Shown: piece by piece, positions 26,393 through 33,668 of the stretch
Numbering within the stretch: position 1 is the stretch's first letter
Layout: each line of letters opens with the position of its first letter
Assembly: GCA_030726725.1 (NCBI GenBank)
Contig: JANRDC010000004.1
Span: 124,001 to 188,000 of the forward strand
Source: Flavobacteriaceae bacterium
Lineage (GTDB): Bacteria > Bacteroidota > Bacteroidia > Flavobacteriales > Flavobacteriaceae
Direction of reading: 5' to 3'
Length of the DNA stretch: 64,000 nucleotides
Translations under genes and position numbers: made by a program
The notes under the pieces: model-generated
What the model was told of the DNA's origin: nothing
The model's input: only the letters and a program-made list of their open reading frames with translations
Database searches by the model: none

Positions 26393-26400
26393 CAAAAATA
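26393..26400 (-). promoter_or_regulatory. Promoter of the Gfo/Idh/MocA gene (TATTTTTG)
   Basis: TATTTTTG on the minus strand, 15 nt before the ATG at 26377, leaving a leader of about 10 nt. Its TTG happens to be in frame with the gene and creates a false longer start. Confidence 0.55.
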
Positions 26401-26440
26401 ATCATAAATAGTACTTATCTTAGCCATCATATACCGATAT

Positions 26441-28069
26441 ATGGACCTAACCTTCAACAAAAACGAAGATTTTCACAAAACTACTTTGGCCGAACTGCGT
26501 CAAAAACTAGGTCGTGTTGCCTGGGGAGGCGGTAAAGACAAACTGGCCAAACTGCACGCACAGGGAAAGTGGAGTGCCCGTGAACGCATTGATTACCTGC
26601 TGGATCCAAAATCAAGACGATTAGAAATAGGTGCCTTGGCCGGTGAGGATATGTATGCCGAACAAGGCGGTTGTCCCAGTGCAGGTGTGGTGGTCGTGGT
26701 TGGGTATATCCAAAAAAGACTGTGTGTTGTGGTGGCCAACGATGCTACTGTAAAGGCAGGGGCTTGGTTTCCTATGACCGCAAAAAAAAATCTGAGGGCC
26801 CAAGAAATAGCTATAGAAAACCATTTACCCATCATTTATTTGGTGGATAGTGCTGGGGTGTATTTGCCCATGCAAGACGAAATTTTTCCGGATAAAGAAC
26901 ACTTTGGCCGTATCTTCAGAAATAATGCCAAGATGAGCAGTATGGGGATCACTCAAATTGCCGCCATCATGGGCTCTTGTGTGGCCGGTGGCGCTTATCT
27001 GCCGATCATGAGTGACGAAGCCATCATGGTGGACAAGACAGGCAGTGTTTTTCTGGCAGGAAGTTACCTGGTGAAAGCTGCCATTGGCGAATCCATCGAC
27101 AACGAAACCCTAGGTGGTGCCACTACCCACAATTCAATCAGCGGTGTGGCCGATTACAAAGCAAAAGACGACCGAGATGCCCTTGACCGCATCAGAAAAG
27201 TGATGGGTTCTTTGGGCCATAAGCCCACCGCAGGATTTGATCGAATCAAACCGGAAGTGCCCACCTACCCACAGGAGGAAATACTGGGTCATCTGCCCAC
27301 CTCTGTAGCGACACCTTATGACATGATGAATCTGATTGAAGGGTTGATCGACAAAGATTCCTGGGTTTCCTACAAGGAGGATTACGGAAAAACAATACTG
27401 ACCGGTTATGCGCGTATTGAAGGTTGGGCGGTAGGGATTGTAGCCAATCAGCGCTCCATCATCAAATCCGCTCAAGGAGAGATGCAAATGGGCGGGGTGA
27501 TCTATTCCGATTCCGCAGATAAAGCAACGCGTTTTATCGCCAACTGCAACCAAAAACGCATTCCTTTAGTTTTTTTGCAAGACGTTACTGGATTTATGGT
27601 GGGAAGCAAAAGCGAGCACGGAGGAATTATAAAAGATGGAGCAAAAATGGTCAATGCGGTCGCCAATTCAACGGTTCCCAAGTTTACTGTAATTGTTGGC
27701 AACAGCTTTGGCGCTGGCAACTATGCCATGTGCGGCAAGGCATTTGATCCTAGATTAATCGTCGCTTGGCCCAGTGCTCAGTTGGCAGTGATGGGTGGAA
27801 AAGCTGCTTCACAAGTGCTTTGGCAGATCGAGCAGGAACGTTTGATCAAAAGCGGAGTCGCCATAGATGATGCTGTGAAGGACAAAATGATTGGCGAAAT
27901 CACAGAGCGGTACACCAAACAAACCTCCCCTATTTATGCTGCTGCTCGTTTATGGACTGATGCAGTAATTGATCCCAGAGAAACCAGAACATGGATTTCT
28001 ATGGGCATTGAGGCTGCCAACCACAATCCAGATATAGCTCCGTTTAATATGGGTGTGCTTCAGGTTTAA
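26441..28069 (+). CDS. Acyl-CoA carboxylase beta subunit (methylcrotonyl-CoA carboxylase-like)
   Basis: A 542-residue carboxyltransferase that moves CO2 from biotin to an acyl-CoA. The N-terminal half has GKWSARERIDYLLDP, GGCPSAGVVVVVGYI, YLVDSAGVYLP and MGSCVAGGAYLPIMSDEAI; the C-terminal half has VFLQDVTGFMVG and NSFGAGNYAMCGKAFDPR. These match the MccB/PccB family, and AGGAYLPIMSDE plus the length favour the methylcrotonyl-CoA (leucine degradation) branch over propionyl-CoA. No biotin carboxylase gene is adjacent, so it is an orphan subunit here. It overlaps by 4 bp the convergent menE stop codon. Confidence 0.88.
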   Translation: MDLTFNKNEDFHKTTLAELRQKLGRVAWGGGKDKLAKLHAQGKWSARERIDYLLDPKSRRLEIGALAGEDMYAEQGGCPSAGVVVVVGYIQKRLCVVVANDATVKAGAWFPMTAKKNLRAQEIAIENHLPIIYLVDSAGVYLPMQDEIFPDKEHFGRIFRNNAKMSSMGITQIAAIMGSCVAGGAYLPIMSDEAIMVDKTGSVFLAGSYLVKAAIGESIDNETLGGATTHNSISGVADYKAKDDRDALDRIRKVMGSLGHKPTAGFDRIKPEVPTYPQEEILGHLPTSVATPYDMMNLIEGLIDKDSWVSYKEDYGKTILTGYARIEGWAVGIVANQRSIIKSAQGEMQMGGVIYSDSADKATRFIANCNQKRIPLVFLQDVTGFMVGSKSEHGGIIKDGAKMVNAVANSTVPKFTVIVGNSFGAGNYAMCGKAFDPRLIVAWPSAQLAVMGGKAASQVLWQIEQERLIKSGVAIDDAVKDKMIGEITERYTKQTSPIYAAARLWTDAVIDPRETRTWISMGIEAANHNPDIAPFNMGVLQV

Positions 28070-29181
28070 TGTTTTGTTTCTATCGGATCACCCGCAGATC
28101 CCTGGGCAATGGCTTGCCATAATTCACGGCTTTTTACTTTGCCAGAAGCAGTTTTGGGCAGATCGATCACCCATAAATATTTGGGCACTTCACTGGGCAT
28201 AAGCAAGCCAGAATCGGCCAATGTTTGAAGCAAATGAATTCCTTGCCTTTTTTCGGTAGCAAGACCCAAGGCAACCCCCCATTTTGGATCGGCTACACCT
28301 CCCAAATCAAATGGCCCATCGATCAAATGACCGATCAATTGGCCTATTTTTTCCGGGTATAGTTTTATCCCTCCTGAGTTGATCGCGTTATCTGCCCTAC
28401 CCAACCAAATAAATCCGTCCTCATTATCCAGCTCGACGACATCACGGGTTGCGAAGTTATGTATCTGAAGCGAGGGATAATCAACCACCAAACACCCCTG
28501 ATTGTTTTGGGTTAAGGTCACCCCTGGCAGCGGTTTGTATTTCAGTCTTCCTGGATCATCGCTGAGTTCTGACAAGGCAAAATGAGTCAGTGTTTCCGCC
28601 ATTCCAAAAGAAACCCAGATCTTGGTCAAGCCTGCGCCCGATAGCAAATCTGAAATGAGGGGGGCGCCTAAGGGCGCCCCCCCCACCAACACCTGTTTAA
28701 ATCGAGATAAAGTAGTTTTACAGCCAGCCAATTGAAGCGGTACCAGGGCCACAAAATCAAAAGGCCCCTGTTGCTCTGACCAAGGCGATGCTCCTGGATC
28801 GACTTCTGTAATCGACCATCCCAGCGTCAAAGCCCTAATCCACATCATTTTACCTGCCACATAATCGCAGGAAAGCGCAATTAAAGCACGGGTACCTGCA
28901 CCCAAACCCAAAAACTGACCTGTCGCCTTACAGGAATAGTGAGCTTGAGCTTTGGTAAAGAAAATTGATTTGGGCGCCCCTGTAGTCCCTGAAGTAAGTA
29001 CCTCGAGTGGGGCATCCGATTGTAGCCAGGATTGCACCCACTGGGCACGAGCGCGAATCCAAGGACGGGTATCCGATAAATCCGATTCCATGCGCGCCAA
29101 CAGTGTTGGGATGTCCATGTGAATTCCTTCCCAAGTAAAATCAGGATGAACTAAATCAAATGCAATTGGCTTCTGGTCCAT
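28066..29181 (-). CDS. menE: o-Succinylbenzoate-CoA ligase
   Basis: A 371-residue AMP-forming acyl-CoA synthetase, shorter than typical (about 450-500), as is common for MenE in Bacteroidota. The P-loop EVLTSGTTGAPKSIFF (about residues 60-75), WVSFGMAETLTHFA, GRADNAINSGGIKLYPEKI (hinge region, about 265-283) and C-terminal LPKTASGKVKSREL with the catalytic lysine are present. It activates o-succinylbenzoate for DHNA-CoA ring closure. It is the last gene of the men operon and starts directly after the CPBP protease stop (TAA-ATG). A 10-bp GC hairpin lies within the coding sequence at 28659-28682. Confidence 0.9.
   Translation of the reverse strand: MDQKPIAFDLVHPDFTWEGIHMDIPTLLARMESDLSDTRPWIRARAQWVQSWLQSDAPLEVLTSGTTGAPKSIFFTKAQAHYSCKATGQFLGLGAGTRALIALSCDYVAGKMMWIRALTLGWSITEVDPGASPWSEQQGPFDFVALVPLQLAGCKTTLSRFKQVLVGGAPLGAPLISDLLSGAGLTKIWVSFGMAETLTHFALSELSDDPGRLKYKPLPGVTLTQNNQGCLVVDYPSLQIHNFATRDVVELDNEDGFIWLGRADNAINSGGIKLYPEKIGQLIGHLIDGPFDLGGVADPKWGVALGLATEKRQGIHLLQTLADSGLLMPSEVPKYLWVIDLPKTASGKVKSRELWQAIAQGSAGDPIETKH
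28659..28682. repeat. Perfect GC hairpin inside menE
   Basis: GGGGGGCGCC-TAAG-GGCGCCCCCC: a perfect 10-bp stem with 4-nt loop, very GC-rich against its surroundings. It encodes the GGAPLGAPL part of MenE. No T tract follows on either strand, so it is not a standard terminator. Confidence 0.7.
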
Positions 29182-30111
29182 TTATTGGGCAGATTGGTCA
29201 CTAGGGGGTACCACCGGCGCCGTACACTTTTGCCAAGCGTTGGTCCAGTGATACTTGCGTTTAAAAATCCAAAAAGTGATGGGAAAGAAAATAACCACTG
29301 GCAACCAAACCTCAGCACCTAAACTGGGCTGTGACACATCCATAAACAGTGCATCTGTTTGGAAAGCTGTCCAAGTTGAAGTGACCAAAACAGCGGTAAA
29401 AATATTGTTGGCTGCGTGAAAACCCATCGCCAATTCCAATCCTTCATCGATCAAGGTGATGATCCCCAAGAAAAAACCAGTGGAGATGTAGTATACCAAA
29501 CTCAGCAGACCTAGTTTTTGCACTTCTGGATTTCCTATGTGCATCAGTCCAAATAAAACAGAAGTAACCACTAATGGTCCCCAAGCATTGCGGAACAACC
29601 TGCCCAATCCCTGCATCATGTATCCCCTAAAAAGCACTTCTTCAAATGAAGTCTGCAAAGGGATCATCGTCAGGGAAATAACCAAAAGCCACCAAAAAGA
29701 CGATCCCTTCCACACGAAAATAAAATCTTGACCGTGAAACCAAAAGCTGATCAGTAATCCTATAAGCACCATGGAACCCCAAACTGCAAAACCAAAGAAC
29801 ACACGAGACCAATCGATGCGGTCTCTTGAGCTGATCAACGAGTTAAAGCTTTGGCGATGAATCCAGCGCACCCAAAAAAGAAGTACGGCCAAACCAAGGG
29901 CAAACTGTGCCAGTGATTCGAATAGAAATCTATTGGCCCCTTTTCGCGATATTTCTTGCCCCATCAAAGCGGCAACATCGATCTGACCGTATTGAATCAC
30001 GGCGTAACTCAAGGCCATCACCATGATAAAAAAACCTGGTATGGGCAGATATTTCCAAAGGGACCCTTTGCTTTGATATCCTTGCTGTAGGTAACTATTT
30101 CTCTTGATCAT
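29182..30111 (-). CDS. CPBP family intramembrane glutamic endopeptidase
   Basis: A 309-residue membrane protein with about eight hydrophobic segments and the three CPBP/Abi motifs: SFEEVLFRGYMMQGLG (EExxxR), FGLMHIGNP (FxxxH) and GFHAANNIF (HxxxN/B), about residues 155-245. The family, related to Rce1, cleaves within membranes or acts in bacteriocin immunity; the substrate here is unknown. ATG 30111 overlaps the menC TGA (ATGA) and is chosen over the in-frame ATG at 30132. Its position between menC and menE, with direct coupling on both sides, is notable, because no peptide cleavage is needed for menaquinone synthesis. Confidence 0.82.
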   Translation of the reverse strand: MIKRNSYLQQGYQSKGSLWKYLPIPGFFIMVMALSYAVIQYGQIDVAALMGQEISRKGANRFLFESLAQFALGLAVLLFWVRWIHRQSFNSLISSRDRIDWSRVFFGFAVWGSMVLIGLLISFWFHGQDFIFVWKGSSFWWLLVISLTMIPLQTSFEEVLFRGYMMQGLGRLFRNAWGPLVVTSVLFGLMHIGNPEVQKLGLLSLVYYISTGFFLGIITLIDEGLELAMGFHAANNIFTAVLVTSTWTAFQTDALFMDVSQPSLGAEVWLPVVIFFPITFWIFKRKYHWTNAWQKCTAPVVPPSDQSAQ

Positions 30112-31166
30112 AGTTGTGGTATTGGTGACCATTCTTTATTAGTGTCGTACCAAAGCCGTCCGTGATCAACGGTCAATGGTCCTTCAATATTATTGGTAAA
30201 TAAACCTCCTGTACCCAGACCTTGCAGCAATTTGCTCTGCTGAGTAAAGGTCCATTGAGCAATGGCGTTAAGACCGATATTGCTCTCCAAGGCAGAAGTT
30301 ACCCACCACTGAATACCCCGTTGTTCCGCTCTGGAGATCCAGTCCTGAGCAGACCTAAAACCTCCGATTAAGCTGGGCTTTAAAATCAGGTATTGGGGTG
30401 ATACTTCATCGAGCAGTTCATCTCTTTCCCCAGGTTGTTCCAAACCGATCAAGGATTCGTCCAAGGCAATGGGAATAGGGCTTTGTGCACAGAGTTCGCC
30501 CAATAATTTTCTGTACTTGGGGGAAACAGGTTGTTCAATGGAATGAATACCCAAAGGGGATAATTGTTCGAGATAATGAAGCGCCTGATGGGGCGGAAAT
30601 CCTCCATTGGCATCCAAGCGAATACCCACTTGATCTTCGGGATACAGGGCGCGCACCTCTCGAATCAAGTTCAACTCTGATGTAAAATCAAGGGCACCTA
30701 CCTTAAATTTTACCGCTTTAAATCCCTGATTGATCTTGTCGGAAACCTCTTGGCGCATCTGGTCTATTGGCCCCATCCATACCAACCCATTGATGTCAAT
30801 GGGCACCTCACCCCGGGTAAAACTACTGGGAAATAAATGCATGGGGTTTTGGGCGTGAAGACTTTGCCAAGCTTGTTCCCAACCAAATCGAATGCTGGGG
30901 TATTGGCTCAACTGTTGATAAACCGTTTCAAAACCCATGGATGCGTGGGATTCCACCCACCTGAGTTGATCGACAAACCCAGACATGGGATCAGGGCTCA
31001 AATCCTGTATCAGGGAACATTCGCCTAGGCCCCAACGATCACCCTGGGTCAAATAAATCAACCAGGAGTCTTTGGTGGTGAGCACACCCCTAGAAGTTCC
31101 GCTGGGCTTTTTAAACGCCAGAGGATAGTGAACCATCTTAGCTTGAACAGGATCACCTAGTGACAT
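30108..31166 (-). CDS. menC: o-Succinylbenzoate synthase
   Basis: A 352-residue enolase-superfamily enzyme that dehydrates SHCHC to o-succinylbenzoate. N-terminal capping domain with LAFKKPSGTSRGVLTTKDSW, then AVKFKVGALDF (catalytic lysine pair, about residue 145), RLDANGGF (metal-binding Asp), GIHSIEQPV (metal-binding Glu) and IALDESLIG (metal-binding Asp). These support MenC over muconate cycloisomerases or dipeptide epimerases, as does the operon. The start may be ATG 31166, overlapping the LytTR gene by 14 bp, or ATG 31136, which gives the more usual MenC N-terminus. Translational coupling to the CPBP gene is by ATGA. Confidence 0.9.
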   Translation of the reverse strand: MSLGDPVQAKMVHYPLAFKKPSGTSRGVLTTKDSWLIYLTQGDRWGLGECSLIQDLSPDPMSGFVDQLRWVESHASMGFETVYQQLSQYPSIRFGWEQAWQSLHAQNPMHLFPSSFTRGEVPIDINGLVWMGPIDQMRQEVSDKINQGFKAVKFKVGALDFTSELNLIREVRALYPEDQVGIRLDANGGFPPHQALHYLEQLSPLGIHSIEQPVSPKYRKLLGELCAQSPIPIALDESLIGLEQPGERDELLDEVSPQYLILKPSLIGGFRSAQDWISRAEQRGIQWWVTSALESNIGLNAIAQWTFTQQSKLLQGLGTGGLFTNNIEGPLTVDHGRLWYDTNKEWSPIPQL

Positions 31167-31911
31167 CGAGCAAAAACTGTTTAAACGTTTTTGAAATAGG
31201 AATTTTTTGGCCTTGAATCAACAGGTCAATGTGGTTGACGGCTTCAATATGTTGCAGATTGACTCCGTAAGACTTATGGGTGCGAAAAAACAAATCTGCG
31301 GGCATTTTGGCCAAAAAATTGGTCAAAGATGACCTAAACAGATAAGTCTGTGTCTTGGTGTAAATTTCTACATACACGTTGTCTGACTTGACATACAGAA
31401 TATCGCGGTAGTTGATCTTGATGAGCTGGTCATCCACCGGCAAAAACATACAGTCGGTAAAAAAAGATTGCTTTGATTTTAATGCTTCGTCCAAAACTAA
31501 ATCATCCGTGACCATGGGCTCGGTGACTTCTGTGGTGAGTATTCCGTGCTGGTAAGCAGTCCACAGCGTTCCTTGCAGAGCCGTTATTCCGATGGGATCC
31601 TCGATAAATCCCTGAGGCGTGGCACCCATTAGTTCACCGATCACTTCAACCCCTGAAGCCGCATTTAAAATCCAGACCAAGGGTATTTCATGGGTGTTTC
31701 TGACCAATGCCGCTACTAGGCTCGCCTCGGGCAAATCCTGATGCAACAACACGATGTCCACGGGTTCATACATCAATACCTCGTCAACTTCATTCAAACG
31801 ATTGGAGATATACACTGGTCGGTGACCGAGCTTAAGGCACAAATCAACCAAATGTTGCACCAGTGATGGGTCATCAGCTACCAACAAAATATGAAAAACA
31901 GGGACCTCCAT
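31153..31911 (-). CDS. LytTR-domain response regulator with degenerate receiver
   Basis: A 252-residue protein. Residues 5-120 look like a CheY-type receiver (HILLVADDPSLVQHLVDL with acidic pair Asp13/Asp14), but the expected phosphoacceptor position is His57 (LLHQDLP), the Ser/Thr position near 82-83 is Leu/Asn, and the conserved lysine is Asp105 (FIEDPI). It is thus probably not phosphorylated in the usual way. Residues 150-250 form a LytTR DNA-binding domain: INYRDILYVKSDNVYVEIYT, FFRTHKSYGVNLQHIEAV and IPISKTFKQFLLD. No histidine kinase gene is in the window. It sits between menA and menC, so it may regulate the men operon or be under the control of its transcript. Confidence 0.8.
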   Translation of the reverse strand: MEVPVFHILLVADDPSLVQHLVDLCLKLGHRPVYISNRLNEVDEVLMYEPVDIVLLHQDLPEASLVAALVRNTHEIPLVWILNAASGVEVIGELMGATPQGFIEDPIGITALQGTLWTAYQHGILTTEVTEPMVTDDLVLDEALKSKQSFFTDCMFLPVDDQLIKINYRDILYVKSDNVYVEIYTKTQTYLFRSSLTNFLAKMPADLFFRTHKSYGVNLQHIEAVNHIDLLIQGQKIPISKTFKQFLLDVTR

Positions 31912-31924
31912 CTGATGAATATAA

Positions 31925-32857
31925 TTAAAAATGCGCAGTAAAAGACCACAAAAACCAACCTAATGACCAAAAAAAAGTGGAAAGCGCTACTGTCTTTAAT
32001 TCACCATCCCAACTTTTTGGTGTGCGCTCCCTCCATGCCTTTTTTAGGTGTTTACCGTAAAAAAACAGGGGAATAAACAAAGAAAACAGGGTCCAGTTCT
32101 GGAATTGAACACCTACCCAATAAAGGGTGACTAAACCGATAGAAATGATCAGAAACGAATGGTACCAAAGCATATAACGAGGACCTAATCGAACCGCCAA
32201 GGTTTTCTTTCCGCTCAAAGCATCGCTTTGTGCATCGCGCATATTGTTGAGATTTAACACCCCCACAGAACCCATGCCGATGACCCAAACCAATGGCCAT
32301 AGACTGTAAGGATCCCATATTTTGGTATATAAAAACGCGCTGCCCCAAACTCCGAGCATGCCAAAAAAAACAAACACAAATATATCGCCCAACCCCAAGT
32401 ATCCATAGGCGTGTTTGCCTACCGTATACCCAATTGCGGCTGCGATGGAAGCTGCAGTAAGCCCCATAAAAATCAACCAATATTGGCGTTCCCACCCAAA
32501 AGACAGATACAACGTCAGGGCAGCACTAGCGATACTTAACACAGCAAATGCCACCAAAACCCATTTTAGGGTTGATTTAGCCGCATCAGAATGTTGCAAC
32601 AACCGCTCAGGGCCTAAGCGACCCTGTTGATCTGTACCCTTAACTCCATCACCGTAGTCGTTGGCAAAATTGGAAAGCACCTGAAAAAAGATGGTGGTGA
32701 GCAAAGCGCTAAAAAAAATGGGCCATTGAAAAACACCTTGGGTCACGCCCCACCCAGATCCGGCCAATATACCCGATACCGAGAGTGGCAGTGTCCGCAA
32801 CCGCGCAGCCCGGATCCAAAACAACAACCCTTTTGATTTATACAAGCTGGGTTCCAT
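31925..32857 (-). CDS. menA: 1,4-Dihydroxy-2-naphthoate polyprenyltransferase
   Basis: A 310-residue UbiA-superfamily membrane enzyme with eight or nine hydrophobic segments. It attaches the polyprenyl tail to DHNA, giving demethylmenaquinone. The first Asp-rich motif is NFANDYGDGVKGTD (about residues 64-77) and the second is NNMRDAQSDALSGKKTLAV (about 205-223); RLRTLPLSVSGILAGSG at the N-terminus is typical of MenA. The 20-bp overlap with the CvfB-like gene upstream indicates coupling. UbiA or chlorophyll synthase paralogues are less likely in this operon. Confidence 0.92.
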   Translation of the reverse strand: MEPSLYKSKGLLFWIRAARLRTLPLSVSGILAGSGWGVTQGVFQWPIFFSALLTTIFFQVLSNFANDYGDGVKGTDQQGRLGPERLLQHSDAAKSTLKWVLVAFAVLSIASAALTLYLSFGWERQYWLIFMGLTAASIAAAIGYTVGKHAYGYLGLGDIFVFVFFGMLGVWGSAFLYTKIWDPYSLWPLVWVIGMGSVGVLNLNNMRDAQSDALSGKKTLAVRLGPRYMLWYHSFLIISIGLVTLYWVGVQFQNWTLFSLFIPLFFYGKHLKKAWRERTPKSWDGELKTVALSTFFWSLGWFLWSFTAHF

Positions 32858-33668
32858 CAGGAGAAAGCGTTACTTTTTGTTCTTTGTACAAGGTGCCTAA
32901 GGCTTTTTTAAATGTTTTCTTGCTCATTTGGAACACCTCTTGAAGCTCTTGCGGAGTGGAAAAATCCCCATAGGGCATTGATCCTCCGTTGTCCGCTAAA
33001 TACTGCAAAATAATTTCTGCTGCAGGGGCCAATGCCTCGACACCCAAAGGTTTTAGCTGTAGATCAATTTTACCATCTGGTCTGAGGTGTTTGATGTAAG
33101 CCGTCGTTATTTGCCCCACATGCAAGGGAGAAAACACCTCATTTTCATAAAGCAACCCTTTGTGCTTGTGCTCAATGATCGCATCCCAACCCAGGTCTGA
33201 CTTTCTGGAGATTAAAACGGAAACAGGTGTACCCACTTCATAGGAAACACCCTCGTTGGACAAAAACTTATCGATCTTGTTGGAACCCACCAAGCGAAAA
33301 GACTTTTCGTCTAAATAGCAGAAAACTACATAAGATTGTCCTGCAGTCATTTTTTGGCGTTGTTCCTTAAACGGAACAAACAAATGTTTTTCGAGGCCCC
33401 AGTCCATAAATGCCCCGATCTGATTCACCTCTACTGCCCTGAGCAATTGAAATTGGTTGCGCATGACAAATGGGGTCAACGTGGTAGCCACAGGTCTTTC
33501 CTCGTGGTCCAAATAGCAAAATACCGAAAGTTGATCCCCCAAATCGTAATGCAATGGCACGTATTTGTTGGGCAACAAGATATCTGTACCTTCTTCGTCC
33601 CCCAAAAAGAGCCCTACACTGGTTTCTCTGAGGATGGTCAAGGTGTTTAGTGTGCCAAGTACAATCAT
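32838..33668 (-). CDS. CvfB-like S1-domain RNA-binding protein
   Basis: A 276-residue soluble protein. Three consecutive S1-like segments, seen in VGLFLGDEEGTDILLPNKYV, QIGAFMDWGLEKHLFVPFKEQ and HKGLLYENEVFSPLHVGQIT, precede a C-terminal winged-helix region (YGDFSTPQELQEVFQMSKKT). This is the CvfB/YitL arrangement, an RNA-binding virulence regulator in firmicutes. Its role in Bacteroidota is unknown. It lies between menD and menA, overlapping both (ATGA with menD, 20 bp with menA), so its expression is tied to menaquinone synthesis. Confidence 0.82.
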   Translation of the reverse strand: MIVLGTLNTLTILRETSVGLFLGDEEGTDILLPNKYVPLHYDLGDQLSVFCYLDHEERPVATTLTPFVMRNQFQLLRAVEVNQIGAFMDWGLEKHLFVPFKEQRQKMTAGQSYVVFCYLDEKSFRLVGSNKIDKFLSNEGVSYEVGTPVSVLISRKSDLGWDAIIEHKHKGLLYENEVFSPLHVGQITTAYIKHLRPDGKIDLQLKPLGVEALAPAAEIILQYLADNGGSMPYGDFSTPQELQEVFQMSKKTFKKALGTLYKEQKVTLSPDGTQLV

